DNA of 64,000 nt from an uncultured Eubacteriales bacterium (lineage in GTDB: Bacteria > Bacillota > Clostridia > Lachnospirales > Lachnospiraceae): positions 124,001-188,000 of the forward strand of contig URMF01000001.1 of the NCBI GenBank assembly GCA_900548855.1, read 5' to 3'. The position numbers were made by a program, and so were the translations under genes. Shown here in pieces: positions 1-8,578 of the stretch (positions are counted from its first letter, which is position 1; every line of letters begins with the position of its first letter). Under the pieces are notes generated by a model. That model saw nothing but the letters and a program-made list of their open reading frames with translations. It was not told where the DNA came from and made no database searches.

Positions 1-256
1 AATCAAATGCGGTATCTGTTTCCGTCACCCGCATTTCCAGTCGTTCTCCGTCACAAATGACAAATACCTTATCCACATTGCCCTTTGCAGTACGGAATTT
101 CAATATTACCTCATCCCCCGGCATCGGCTCTGCCGGTATTCTATAATCCCCCGTACCATCGCAAAATAACGCATCGGAACGAATCGCCGGCTTATTCTGA
201 AAGACATAAGCCTGTACTTTCTGTGCATTGGTATAGTTCCTGAACGAATAACCCAT
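1..256 (-). CDS. GH13 alpha-amylase family enzyme, N-terminal part (partial)
   Basis: This is the first 85 codons of a gene that runs off the left edge of the window. It starts at an ATG with a GGAGG ribosome binding site 7 bases upstream. The visible residues contain PMPGDEVILKFRTAKGN and FVICDGERLEM, which resemble the N-terminal immunoglobulin-like (CBM34-type) domain of intracellular GH13 enzymes such as neopullulanase, cyclomaltodextrinase and maltogenic amylase. There is no signal peptide, so an internal maltodextrin hydrolase is the likely role. The catalytic barrel lies outside the window, so the exact specificity cannot be read. The family call is an inference from this one domain. 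Confidence 0.6.
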   Translation of the reverse strand, partial: MGYSFRNYTNAQKVQAYVFQNKPAIRSDALFCDGTGDYRIPAEPMPGDEVILKFRTAKGNVDKVFVICDGERLEMRVTETDTAFD

Positions 257-617
257 AATAAACCTCCATATCAATATCGTTTTTATTTTACCTTATTCTG
301 TAAAATATATCAATGAAAAAAACGAATAAAGTAAAAAGGACAGCCAACGAACGACTGCCCTTTTCTGGAGAAGGTATTTTTTTGTTACTTATGGGGTGTA
401 GCAAAAAAACTATATAATGTATTGGGGGGGTTACAAGTATTATTATACGTATTTTAATCCAAAAGTGTTCACAAACAATTTTTATTTTTTAAATTTCTTT
501 TGTGCATTTAGTCAAATACTTTTGTAAAAAATCGCCAAATTCATCGTGCATTTGTCTATTTTGCATAAATTCAGCTTTTTCATGGTACATTTTCAACAAA
601 CCCGGCTATGCATTATT
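257..617. other. Intergenic region between ftsH and the GH13 gene
   Basis: This AT-rich stretch holds no convincing gene. It contains a probable terminator near 336-367 and a 33-codon minus-strand reading frame (489-590) without a clear ribosome binding site. A run of seven G at 425-431 lies beside a TATAAT-like hexamer, but the nearest -35-like hexamer is 25 bases away, so no promoter is called. Confidence 0.5.
336..367 (-). terminator. Probable rho-independent terminator downstream of ftsH
   Basis: On the minus strand AAAGGGCAG pairs with CTGTCCTTT, a 9-bp stem with one G-U pair around an 11-base loop. It is followed by TTTTT and then AT-rich DNA. It lies about 250 bases beyond the ftsH stop and would separate that operon from the GH13 gene. 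Confidence 0.6.
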
Positions 618-2492
618 CTATAAATCAAAAGAAAATCCTGTAACTCCGGTATTCTCCTCTTTAAAAAGTGACTCAAACTCTTCTCTGTCAATACGCTCTT
701 TCTCCAACAAGCGCTTTGCACACTTGTGAAGAATGTCCACATTTTTCTCTAAAATCTCCCTTGCCTGTGCATAACATTCGTCTACAATGCGCTTTACCTC
801 TTTATCAATGGCTGCCGCAGTCTGTTCTCCCAGCATTCTCTGATGTCCAATATCCCTGCCCACAAATGTTTCTTCCTCATTGTCGGTTTCGTAATTGATT
901 AAACCCAGTTCTTCCGACATACCATATTTCACAACCATGGCTCTTGCTGCAGCAGTCGCCTGCTTAATATCCTGAGATGCCCCAGTTGTAATATCATCCA
1001 TTATCATCTCTTCTGCAATACGCCCACCAAGGCTTACCTTTATATCCTGTAAAATCTTACCCTTGGTATTAAACACATTGTCATTTTCCGGAAGTGGCAT
1101 TGTATAACCCGCCGCTCCCTGTCCGGTCGGAATAATAGAAACCGTATAGACCGGTCCTACCCCTTCCAACAGATGAAATAAAATCGCATGCCCTGCTTCA
1201 TGATATGCGGTAATCTGCCGCTCTTTCTCCGGCACCAGTCTGGATTTCCGTTCTGTCCCGATACCAACTTTAATAAATGCCTTATCAATATCTTCTTTGA
1301 CAATATATTTCCGGTTATCCTTTGCCGCATAGATTGCCGACTCATTCATCAGATTTTCCAAATCCGCTCCCGCAAAACCGGCTGTTGTTCTCGCAATCTC
1401 GCCAAGGTTTACTCCCTCACTTAACGGCTTATTCTTTGTATGAATCTTGAGAATATCCTCTCTTCCCTTAACGTCGGGCTTGCCAACAGCAATCTTCCGG
1501 TCAAAACGTCCCGGACGCAGAATGGCAGGATCCAGAATATCCACGCGGTTCGTTGCCGCCATAACAATAATTCCCTCGTTAACAGAGAAACCATCCATCT
1601 CCACCAGCATCTGGTTTAAGGTCTGCTCACGCTCATCATGACCGCCGCCAAGACCGGAGCCTCTTCTTCTTGCCACTGCATCAATCTCATCAATAAAAAC
1701 AATACACGGAGAATTCCGTTTTGCCTCTAAAAATAAATCCCTTACACGGGAGGCACCCACACCTACAAACATCTCCACGAAATCAGAACCGGATATTGTA
1801 AAAAACGGTACATGTGCTTCTCCTGCCACTGCCTTTGCCAGCAGGGTTTTACCTGTTCCAGGAGGACCCACCAGTAAAATGCCCTTCGGTATTCTGGCTC
1901 CCAGCTCTACGTACTTACCTGGATTCTTAAGGAAATCAACAACCTCCTCAAGATCCTCCTTTTCCTCCTGCAGACCTGCCACATCTTCAAAGGTCGTCTT
2001 ATTATCCCCCTCCGAAGTCATCTTCGCCTTGCTTTTCCCGAAATTCATCATAGCACCGCCGCCGCTGCCCGAGCCCTGCATTCCGGCAAGCATCATCATT
2101 ACAATTACAAGGGCAATTAAACCAATAATATATGGCAGCATTTTCTCCAGAAAGCTTGGTCTTACCACATCACTCATTTCAAAGCCGACATCTAAATCGT
2201 TGTCTTCCGTCAGCTGATTGTAAATATCCTGAAAATCATTCACATCTGTAACATAGAAACGAATCACAGAACGGTCTTTCATAGTCAGCTGCACCGTACC
2301 CGTTGGCACTTCTGCATTCTGCTGAACATAAACTGCCAGCACATTCCCTTTTTCCATGTCCTTCATAAAATCCGCCTCTGTGTAGGTTAAATCCACATTC
2401 TGATTTCCGCTTTGTATCAGGTAAAGTACTCCCAGAATCAGTGCAAAAAATACAACATAAGAAATCAGACTTCTTTTCAAGTTCTTGTTCAT
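618..2492 (-). CDS. ftsH: ATP-dependent zinc metalloprotease FtsH
   Basis: FtsH is a membrane-anchored AAA+ protease that extracts and degrades misfolded membrane proteins and some regulators. At 624 residues it has the usual length. There are two membrane segments, at about residues 9-28 and 115-140. The AAA domain carries the Walker A motif GPPGTGKT, Walker B IVFIDEIDA and the second region of homology with RPGRFDR. The zinc site HEAGH (near residue 434) and a C-terminal protease domain follow. It starts at an ATG preceded by AAGGAG. It is the last gene of the tilS-hpt-ftsH string, a gene order shared with Bacillus subtilis and many other Firmicutes. Confidence 0.97.
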   Translation of the reverse strand: MNKNLKRSLISYVVFFALILGVLYLIQSGNQNVDLTYTEADFMKDMEKGNVLAVYVQQNAEVPTGTVQLTMKDRSVIRFYVTDVNDFQDIYNQLTEDNDLDVGFEMSDVVRPSFLEKMLPYIIGLIALVIVMMMLAGMQGSGSGGGAMMNFGKSKAKMTSEGDNKTTFEDVAGLQEEKEDLEEVVDFLKNPGKYVELGARIPKGILLVGPPGTGKTLLAKAVAGEAHVPFFTISGSDFVEMFVGVGASRVRDLFLEAKRNSPCIVFIDEIDAVARRRGSGLGGGHDEREQTLNQMLVEMDGFSVNEGIIVMAATNRVDILDPAILRPGRFDRKIAVGKPDVKGREDILKIHTKNKPLSEGVNLGEIARTTAGFAGADLENLMNESAIYAAKDNRKYIVKEDIDKAFIKVGIGTERKSRLVPEKERQITAYHEAGHAILFHLLEGVGPVYTVSIIPTGQGAAGYTMPLPENDNVFNTKGKILQDIKVSLGGRIAEEMIMDDITTGASQDIKQATAAARAMVVKYGMSEELGLINYETDNEEETFVGRDIGHQRMLGEQTAAAIDKEVKRIVDECYAQAREILEKNVDILHKCAKRLLEKERIDREEFESLFKEENTGVTGFSFDL

Positions 2493-2511
2493 ATCATGCT
2501 CCTTTTTACGT

Positions 2512-3033
2512 TTAATTTTGTATTACTCCAATATATGGAAGATTCCGATACTTCTGTGCATAGTCTAAGCCATAGCCCACCACAAACTCATCCGGAATCT
2601 CAAAACCGCAATAATCTGTCTGGATATCTGCCGTCCGGCGGTCCGGTTTGTCTAACAGAGTAATAATTTTAAAGCTTGCCGGATTTCTTCCCAAAAGCAG
2701 CTTTTTCAAATGAAACAGGGTATTTCCCGAATCCACAATATCCTCCACCACTAAAACTTCTTTTCCTGCAATATCTTCATCCAGCTCCTTCTTTACTGTA
2801 ATCTTGCCTGCAGATACCATTCCGTCTCCATAGGAAGATACTGTCATAAAGTCCATAGTAACCGGTACCGTAATTCTTTTTGCCAGCTCACAGGCAAAAA
2901 ATACACTTCCCTTTAAAATTATTACCAGATGTAATTCCTTTCCTGCGTAATCCTCGTTAATCTGCTGTGCTAATTCACAGATACGGGCATTTACTTTTTC
3001 CCCGGAAATCATTACCTTAATCTGCTCCTTCAT
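2512..3033 (-). CDS. hpt: Hypoxanthine phosphoribosyltransferase
   Basis: This cytosolic purine-salvage enzyme converts hypoxanthine (and usually guanine) plus PRPP to the nucleotide. The 173-residue protein has the PRPP-binding loop VLVVEDIVDSGNT at about residues 95-107 and the type I phosphoribosyltransferase fold pattern (LVIILKGSVFFACEL, then DFMTVSSYG). The start ATG has a GGAGAG site. Its first 17 bases overlap the end of tilS, indicating translational coupling, and ftsH follows 19 bases later. The same trio is conserved in Firmicutes, where Hpt can also interact with FtsH expression; that link is family knowledge and not visible here. Confidence 0.95.
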   Translation of the reverse strand: MKEQIKVMISGEKVNARICELAQQINEDYAGKELHLVIILKGSVFFACELAKRITVPVTMDFMTVSSYGDGMVSAGKITVKKELDEDIAGKEVLVVEDIVDSGNTLFHLKKLLLGRNPASFKIITLLDKPDRRTADIQTDYCGFEIPDEFVVGYGLDYAQKYRNLPYIGVIQN

Positions 3034-4507
3034 TTTTCTCTCCTTCGTATGTCACCTTTAAAATATATTGCGTATCCTCCGTTACCTTAAAACCCTCGCA
3101 CCTCCGGTCACCAATTATCCATAGCACCTCCTGGTTCACGGCCAGTACAATTACACGCTCACGGCAGTCTTTCGATATTTTTGTATCAATAAAATACCGT
3201 GACAGTTTTTTTCTGCTGCCAGCCTCATTCATCACAAAATAATCTCCACTTTCCACCGTCCGTATATATAACGTATCTTTTATTGTAACACAATCAAAGA
3301 ACTTCGTATAGCTATTTTTAGAATTTCCCGCATCCAGCAGCAGTTTTTTTCTTTCCCCGGCAGGCATTTCCGAAGCTGCTATGATTTCCAGGAAAAGCCT
3401 TCCCCCGAAAGGCAGCAAAACTGTCCAGGAGGCCATCCTGCCAAAAAATAAATGGTTCGTTAGTGAAATCTCCCGTATCCAATTGCCTGGCTTCTCTTTA
3501 AAGCATTTCCGAATTATCAGCTTTTCATACGATATAACAGCCTCCGTTTCATAGGGAAGTATGACTTTTTTCCCACTCTGGTTTGCCAGCAGCTGATACA
3601 ATGCCTTAATATGCTCCCTTGTAATATCCTTTTTCATATGGCATACCCGGACCAGCATTTCATATAACACAGTACGAACAAATACAGGGTCTTTGCCAAG
3701 GAGGCTGCTGCGCTCCACCTCACAGGCGTCCCCCTTTTCACCCGTGAAATATACATTTGTTTCCAGATATTCCTCTACCATATGCTGAAAAAACGCTTCA
3801 TATTCTGCCATGGTATCTGCAAACTCTGCTATATGGGATACCGCCCTGCTGTTTACCTCCTCTAAAAGCGGAACCACCTGATTTCTCAGCTTGTTCCGCA
3901 TATAGACATTATCTCCATTGGTGGCATCCTCCCGCCAGCCGGTTTTCCGTTCCACAAGCCATTTGGTAAGCTCCCGCTTCTCAAAGCACAGCATAGGACG
4001 GATTACCCGGATTACAGAAGTTTTCCCCGGCATTCTCACCTCATTTACTGGACGGATTCCCGTCACACCGGATAAATCCGTTCCACGTACCAGATGAAAC
4101 AGAACTGTTTCTGCCTGGTCACCCTTATGGTGTGCCACCGCCAGAGTATCCGCCCCCACCTGCTTCACAACATCAAAAAAACAGCGGTAGCGGTATTCCC
4201 TTCCCATCTCCTCCTCAGACTTTCCCTGTGCAGCTGCCAGAGCCGGAATATCCGCTTCAAACAAATAGAACGGTATTCCCTGCATCTCACAGAGTTTTTT
4301 TACAAAATCCGCATCATCCGGTGCTTCTTTCCGTATTCCATGATTGATATGTACCGCAAAAAGTGACAAATTATACTGTTTTTTTAACTCACAAAGCACC
4401 AAAAGCATAGCTACGGAATCCGCCCCGCCGGAAATTCCCATAACTATGCTGTCATTCATCCCAATCATATGATATTCCTTCATAAACTCATATGCTTTTT
4501 TCACCAT
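3017..4507 (-). CDS. tilS: tRNA(Ile)-lysidine synthase
   Basis: TilS uses ATP to attach lysine to C34 of the tRNA-Ile(CAU) precursor so that it decodes AUA. The N-terminal PP-loop ATPase motif GISGGADSV lies near residue 27, followed by the VAHHKGDQAETVLFHLVRGTDLSG segment (key HH and DQAET residues) typical of TilS. A C-terminal TilS substrate-binding domain follows, giving about 496 residues. A start at the ATG (4507) is preferred over an upstream GTG because a GGGTGAT ribosome binding sequence lies just upstream of the ATG and overlaps the GTG. The 3' end overlaps hpt. It lies downstream of spoIIE, as in B. subtilis. Confidence 0.93.
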   Translation of the reverse strand: MVKKAYEFMKEYHMIGMNDSIVMGISGGADSVAMLLVLCELKKQYNLSLFAVHINHGIRKEAPDDADFVKKLCEMQGIPFYLFEADIPALAAAQGKSEEEMGREYRYRCFFDVVKQVGADTLAVAHHKGDQAETVLFHLVRGTDLSGVTGIRPVNEVRMPGKTSVIRVIRPMLCFEKRELTKWLVERKTGWREDATNGDNVYMRNKLRNQVVPLLEEVNSRAVSHIAEFADTMAEYEAFFQHMVEEYLETNVYFTGEKGDACEVERSSLLGKDPVFVRTVLYEMLVRVCHMKKDITREHIKALYQLLANQSGKKVILPYETEAVISYEKLIIRKCFKEKPGNWIREISLTNHLFFGRMASWTVLLPFGGRLFLEIIAASEMPAGERKKLLLDAGNSKNSYTKFFDCVTIKDTLYIRTVESGDYFVMNEAGSRKKLSRYFIDTKISKDCRERVIVLAVNQEVLWIIGDRRCEGFKVTEDTQYILKVTYEGEKNEGAD

Positions 4508-4528
4508 GTCTATCACCCGTAAAATCGT

Positions 4529-6625
4529 TTATCGTTCCCATATACCCGTCACCAGAATGGTACTGTCATCCCTTAGGCTTCCCCGCTGCATCGTCTCAAT
4601 TTCTTTCATTATGCATTCTGCCATTAACTGTACATTATTTGTTTTAACGGACGCAATCAAATCTGCCAGATAGGTTTCCTTATTTTCAAAAATAATACTA
4701 TCCAGTACGCCATCACTAATCATAATGATAATATCCCCATGATAAAGCCTTCTGGCGCAGGTGTCAAATTCAACCTGCTCTAATACACCCACCGGAAGCG
4801 ATGTGGAACGGATACATTCTACCCGGTCCTTCCTCTTAATAAATGTGGTGGAAGCACCAAGCTTAATAAAATCTGCCATTCCCGAATATAAATCAATCAT
4901 TGTCAAATCCAGAGTTGTACTAATACTCCCATCCGCAAGAAAACTGATAAAAGAATTCAACAGTTCAATTGCCAGCTCCCGGCAAAAGCCTGCCGACAGA
5001 AGCTGCTCCAACAACTCCACAATTTGTCCGCTTTTCAGGTATGCACTTTCTCCAGTCCCCATTCCGTCCGACAGCATCAACACTGCTTTTTGCACATCCA
5101 CCTTTGTCACCGAAAAATTATCACCACAGAGCTCTTCACCCACCCGGTTCTTTCTCACCACCCCGGTGGTCAGCATAAAATTCCCCTCTTCTGCAAAAGA
5201 AAACCGGCTCTCCTCTCTGCCAACCGTATCGTCTCCGCGGTTCAGGCAAACCATTTTTTTCGACAACAGCCTGCTAATGCGTTCCGCCAGCATGTCCCCA
5301 GTCACAACCTGTTCTTTATCCAGAGAGCACCCCACATAAACCTCCAGCATATCATCTTTATTCTTTACAAGAACTGCTTTTGTGACGAAAACACCGATTC
5401 GTCCAAAGCTCTCTGTAACTCTTCCCTCAAACAGTTCTGCCTTCACTGACTGCGACCACAGCTCTCCCTGAAATGACATTATAATCTCCCCAATCTGCCC
5501 CAGCTGTCTCACAAAATTATGCCGCATTTCCAAAAGGCGGTTGCTCTGGGATTCCACAGCATTCAGAAGGGAAATGCCGTCTCCGCTTAAGTACATGTTG
5601 CTAAGCCCATTTGGTATAGACGGCGTGTTCTCCTGTTCATGAAGCTCCAGCATTTTTTCCATAGCCAGAAATGCTTGTCCAAAATCATTTATTTTACTTT
5701 TTGTAACCTCCTGCATTAAAAGGTCCTGGGAATATCCGGTTTTTCCGTCCTTAAACTGGACAGCCCGCTTCAGCCATTTCGCCGGAGTTCCCACAAATAA
5801 CACCAAAACCAGCAGTGCACTTACCAGCATGTCCGGAGTCAGCAGACTCCTGTCATATAAAAAGCCAAGCAGGATATAACCTGCCAGAAAGGCAAGCAAT
5901 ACCCCGGCCCTTCCCAATTCCCGCAGAATAACAATCACACTGGATAAAAGAATCATCACAGCCAGCCACGATATATGTTCTGTCTGAACTGCCAGCACCA
6001 GACCGGTAATACTGCCCGTTGCCATACCAACACTGCCTTCAAACCGGTAGGTATTATATAAAAGCAGATATCCGCAGAGAACAAACAAAAGATTAACCGG
6101 TGATTTTATCAAAGGACATCCAAACAATGCTGCCACCAGCAGAGAAAATACTCCCACAAACCTCTCATTCGTTGCAAACATCCGGCTGGTTCCCACGCGC
6201 AGTGCCACAAATCCCTGCTCAAAGACCAGAATGCCGCAGGATGCAATAATGCCCTCCAACAGCGCATAGACCAAACTGATATCCTTCCCCGTCACCAGAT
6301 AGCCGTAGGGCATACCCACAGCCCACAGCAGGACACCAGAGGCCAATGCAATCTGGTAGTTATTTTCAAAAATCTTCTGCCTGTCCGTCCTGTTTAAGGT
6401 AACCAAAAGCACCAGCAATATGAGACTGTATTTTACAGCCGCCACAGCCTCCAATCGGCTGAGAATCCCCAAAACCAGCATGGCAAACAATCCAATAGAG
6501 CTTTGCTCTTGTAAATATGCTGCCATAAAAAAAGGAACAACAAAAGGATACATCCCAAACAGCTGGCATCTTGCCACCAAAAATGCCAGGATATGTATCC
6601 CTATTTTTTCTATCCGATATTGCAT
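4529..6625 (-). CDS. spoIIE: Stage II sporulation protein E (membrane PP2C phosphatase)
   Basis: SpoIIE dephosphorylates SpoIIAA and so activates sigma F in the forespore; it also localises to the polar septum. The roughly 698-residue protein starts with about ten hydrophobic segments (residues 10-310). A linker and a C-terminal PP2C phosphatase domain follow, with metal-binding motifs VLMLSDGMGTGESA and IIIMISDGVLD. The reading frame is open 26 codons further upstream, but the ATG at 6625 has a GGGAGGG site and begins with the conserved basic stretch, so it is chosen. It is somewhat shorter than the B. subtilis protein. It follows divIC, the standard arrangement. Confidence 0.93.
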   Translation of the reverse strand: MQYRIEKIGIHILAFLVARCQLFGMYPFVVPFFMAAYLQEQSSIGLFAMLVLGILSRLEAVAAVKYSLILLVLLVTLNRTDRQKIFENNYQIALASGVLLWAVGMPYGYLVTGKDISLVYALLEGIIASCGILVFEQGFVALRVGTSRMFATNERFVGVFSLLVAALFGCPLIKSPVNLLFVLCGYLLLYNTYRFEGSVGMATGSITGLVLAVQTEHISWLAVMILLSSVIVILRELGRAGVLLAFLAGYILLGFLYDRSLLTPDMLVSALLVLVLFVGTPAKWLKRAVQFKDGKTGYSQDLLMQEVTKSKINDFGQAFLAMEKMLELHEQENTPSIPNGLSNMYLSGDGISLLNAVESQSNRLLEMRHNFVRQLGQIGEIIMSFQGELWSQSVKAELFEGRVTESFGRIGVFVTKAVLVKNKDDMLEVYVGCSLDKEQVVTGDMLAERISRLLSKKMVCLNRGDDTVGREESRFSFAEEGNFMLTTGVVRKNRVGEELCGDNFSVTKVDVQKAVLMLSDGMGTGESAYLKSGQIVELLEQLLSAGFCRELAIELLNSFISFLADGSISTTLDLTMIDLYSGMADFIKLGASTTFIKRKDRVECIRSTSLPVGVLEQVEFDTCARRLYHGDIIIMISDGVLDSIIFENKETYLADLIASVKTNNVQLMAECIMKEIETMQRGSLRDDSTILVTGIWER

Positions 6626-6655
6626 AACGCATCCCTCCCATTCAAAGTGGGATAA

Positions 6656-6719
6656 ATTATAGAGATGCCTCTGTACAAAAATTGTCAGTTTAAGATGCTG
6701 CAATGCGCAACTTACGACA
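6656..6719 (-). promoter_or_regulatory. Probable Spo0A-activated spoIIE promoter
   Basis: On the minus strand a TATAAT (6656-6661) lies 21 bases from CTGACA (6683-6688). This unusually long spacing matches the known Spo0A~P-activated sigma-A promoters of spoIIE and spoIIG in Bacillus. A TGTCGTA (6713-6719), one mismatch from the 0A box TGTCGAA, lies 24 bases upstream of the -35-like element. The site is directly upstream of the spoIIE start. The role is inferred from spacing and box similarity. Confidence 0.5.
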
Positions 6720-6727
6720 CTTTATTA

Positions 6728-7036
6728 TCATTTATTTTCCGGCTCAATTAAAATCTCATTCGGATAAACCAGACCCAGCTTTTCCTTAGCCATATCCTCC
6801 ACATACTTCTTTGTCTTCATATATTTTTCAAGCTCTTCCAACTCCTTGGTCCGCTGCTTCTCGCTGTCAATCTGTTTTTCCAGTAATTCCTGCTTTTCTG
6901 CAAGCTCTGCACTCTGTTTTTTTAAACCGGCTGTCCGCAGTCCCACGCAAAGACAAAAAACAACTACCACAAACACTATAATGGAGAGACCCCTTTTGTT
7001 TTGTTTTCTTTTCTTCTTCCTTCTTCTCGTACTCAA
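6728..7036 (-). CDS. divIC: Septum formation initiator DivIC/FtsB-like protein
   Basis: DivIC is a bitopic division protein that works with FtsL and DivIB in the divisome. The 102-residue protein has a very basic cytoplasmic tail (residues 1-15), one membrane segment (about 18-36), a coiled coil rich in Glu, Lys and Leu (about 40-75) and the conserved end YVEDMAKEKLGLVYPNE. The start is a TTG with a strong AGGTGAT site, unusual among the genes here. It lies between yabQ and spoIIE, the position of divIC in B. subtilis, which strengthens the call. Confidence 0.88.
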   Translation of the reverse strand: MSTRRRKKKRKQNKRGLSIIVFVVVVFCLCVGLRTAGLKKQSAELAEKQELLEKQIDSEKQRTKELEELEKYMKTKKYVEDMAKEKLGLVYPNEILIEPENK

Positions 7037-7062
7037 CCCATCACCTGTTTCTAATCTTACAC

Positions 7063-7485
7063 TTATCTTCCTTTTACTGCCATTTTAACCTCTGATGCTA
7101 TATTTTTCAATGCTTTTCTCAGAAAGTTCATAAATATAACAAACGGCTTCTTCAAACAGCCCTTCGCCCTGTTCCAGTATGGCAGCACCTTTTCCGCAAA
7201 AAACAAAAACAAGCGGCTTAAGGTCAGCATATAAATTACAACGCCCAGAAACAGGCCCAGAAAAGCGTAACCTCTGAGCGCCCCCCGGTTATAATAAAAC
7301 AAAGTTTTAAAAACCAGCCAGCCCGTCAGAATCCAGTAAACCAAATCCTCCACATCCACCAACCAGTCATAATGCCGGAATAACATTCTAAAAATCCGTA
7401 TCCCATCATAAACAGCCGCTAACGCTGCACCCAGCAGCAGACAGACAGTAAACAGTTCCACTTCGTCATATATCAAATCAGCCAT
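7063..7485 (-). CDS. yabQ: Spore cortex biosynthesis protein YabQ
   Basis: YabQ is a small membrane protein needed for cortex formation and located around the forespore. The 140-residue protein has several hydrophobic segments: one near the N-terminus (ELFTVCLLLGAALAAVYDGI), one around VYWILTGWLVFKTLFYY and a third around AFLGLFLGVVIYMLTLSRLFL. A basic C-terminal tail follows. The start ATG has an AGGTGG site 9 bases downstream of the yabP stop, so the two are co-translated. The call rests on the hydrophobic pattern, size and synteny with yabP and divIC. Confidence 0.85.
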   Translation of the reverse strand: MADLIYDEVELFTVCLLLGAALAAVYDGIRIFRMLFRHYDWLVDVEDLVYWILTGWLVFKTLFYYNRGALRGYAFLGLFLGVVIYMLTLSRLFLFFAEKVLPYWNRAKGCLKKPFVIFMNFLRKALKNIASEVKMAVKGR

Positions 7486-7493
7486 ACCGCCAC

Positions 7494-7778
7494 CTACTTA
7501 AAAAGGCGGTTAAACAATCCATTCTCACCCTTAAGTCCCGGCTTTAAATCGGAATAGGTAAAGGAATCTACTCTTCCGTCAACCTCCACCTCTCCCTTGT
7601 CCAGAGTGAGCTTTGTTACATTTAAGTCTGTCCCCTTAACCAAGAGCATACCCTGCTCCGTCTCTAATAAAACCTCATTGGGGTCAAAGGAAATCACCGC
7701 ATTTACCCCGGTAACCAGCCCTGAACCACGGTTATTTAACGTAATCTTATGTCCCTTTATATTACGAGCCTCTTCCAT
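7494..7778 (-). CDS. yabP: Sporulation protein YabP
   Basis: YabP belongs to the YabP/YqfC family of small mother-cell sporulation proteins linked to cortex assembly. The 94-residue protein contains the family pattern: GHKITLNNRGSGLVTGVNAV near the start, then FDPNEVLLETEQGMLLVKG, LNVTKLTLDKGEVEVDGRVDS and YSD near the end. The start ATG has a strong GGAGGGTGAT site. The biochemical function of the family is unknown. It follows rqcP and precedes yabQ, as in B. subtilis. Confidence 0.9.
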   Translation of the reverse strand: MEEARNIKGHKITLNNRGSGLVTGVNAVISFDPNEVLLETEQGMLLVKGTDLNVTKLTLDKGEVEVDGRVDSFTYSDLKPGLKGENGLFNRLFK

Positions 7779-7855
7779 GAAATCACCCTCCCTGCCAGAT
7801 AAAATTTTCTTGTAATCCTATCTTATGACAGGGAAGACTGAAAAATGCTACCGAA

Positions 7856-8095
7856 TTACAGATACTTAAACATCTCCTTTGCATCCTCCTTCTTTGTGGA
7901 GTCCGCAATCTGTGTAACCTCAACAGCTACACTTTTATTGCCAAATTCAATATCAATCCGATCTCCAACCTTCACGTCAGCAGAGGCCTTTGCAATTCTA
8001 CCGTTCACCATTACCCTGCCCGCATCACAGGCTTCATTGGCAACCGTCCTTCTCTTGATAATTCTAGACACTTTTAAATATTTATCTAACCTCAT
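7856..8095 (-). CDS. rqcP: S4-domain RNA-binding protein RqcP (YabO/Hsp15 family)
   Basis: RqcP binds 50S subunits carrying stalled nascent chains and helps RqcH add C-terminal alanine tails. The 79-residue protein is essentially one S4 RNA-binding domain: MRLDKYLKVSRIIKRRTVAN, then GRVMVNGRIAKASADVKVGD. The reading frame extends 24 codons upstream, but the ATG at 8095 has an AAGGAG site and matches the family start, so it is preferred. It sits between hup and yabP; B. subtilis has yabO in the same place. An upstream terminator suggests expression separate from hup. Confidence 0.9.
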   Translation of the reverse strand: MRLDKYLKVSRIIKRRTVANEACDAGRVMVNGRIAKASADVKVGDRIDIEFGNKSVAVEVTQIADSTKKEDAKEMFKYL

Positions 8096-8144
8096 ATATT
8101 CTCCTTCCCAAACCGAATAAAAACATTTTGTACGACAAACGTAT

Positions 8145-8177
8145 AAAAGGGCTGTCGCTCTCAGCAACAGCCCTTTT
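8145..8177 (-). terminator. Rho-independent terminator after hup
   Basis: AAAAGGGCTGT pairs with ACAGCCCTTTT around an 11-base loop. The stem is perfect and is followed by T-rich sequence on the minus strand. It lies 20 bases after the hup stop. Confidence 0.85.
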
Positions 8178-8197
8178 ATACATTTAACAAAATCAAA

Positions 8198-8473
8198 TTA
8201 TTTGTTAACAACTTCCTTTAAAGCCTTACCAGCCTTAAATTTAGGAGCCTTAGAAGCAGGAATCTTCATAGCCTTTCCAGTCTTAGGATTTCTACCCTCT
8301 CTAGCTGGTCTGTCAACCACTTCAAAAGTACCGAAGCCAACTAATTGGATTTTCTCACCCTTTGTTAATTCATCTGCTACTACATCAGTGAAAGCCTTTA
8401 ATGCCTTCTCAGCGTCTTTCTTAGATAATTCAGTCTTCTCAGCGATAGCTGCTACTAACTCTGTTTTGTTCAT
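8198..8473 (-). CDS. hup: HU-family DNA-binding protein
   Basis: HU is an abundant dimeric nucleoid protein that bends DNA without strong sequence preference. The 91-residue protein has the HU pattern throughout, with MNKTELVAAIAEKTELSKKD at the start and the DNA-binding arm signature GRNPKTGKAMKIPASKAPKF near residues 60-79. The start ATG has a GAGGAGG site. It has its own near-consensus promoter, a 5' hairpin in the leader and its own terminator, all consistent with high expression. Confidence 0.97.
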   Translation of the reverse strand: MNKTELVAAIAEKTELSKKDAEKALKAFTDVVADELTKGEKIQLVGFGTFEVVDRPAREGRNPKTGKAMKIPASKAPKFKAGKALKEVVNK

Positions 8474-8519
8474 AGGAATAGTTCCTCCTCTTAAATATTA
8501 TATAGTATTGCTTTAAATC

Positions 8520-8578
8520 CTTGCCTCCAACAGGCAAGTCCTAGTAGTAGTTATACTCGTTTACCCCATATTTGTCAA
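8520..8578 (-). promoter_or_regulatory. Sigma-A promoter and 5' leader hairpin of hup
   Basis: On the minus strand TTGACA (8573-8578) and TATAAC (8550-8555) are separated by exactly 17 bases, giving a near-consensus vegetative promoter with a start near 8543. The first bases of the transcript form a hairpin, CTTGCCT/AGGCAAG (8520-8538) with a 5-base loop. A 5'-terminal stem of this kind can protect an mRNA from decay; that role is inferred. Confidence 0.85.

Noticed and set aside
382..418. TTGTTA and TATAAT hexamers on the plus strand
   Set aside because: The spacing is 25 bases, too long for a sigma-A promoter, and no plus-strand gene follows.
4761..5339. 192-codon plus-strand open frame inside spoIIE
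   Set aside because: Antisense to the conserved PP2C domain of SpoIIE; Ser/Pro-rich composition is typical of a shadow frame.
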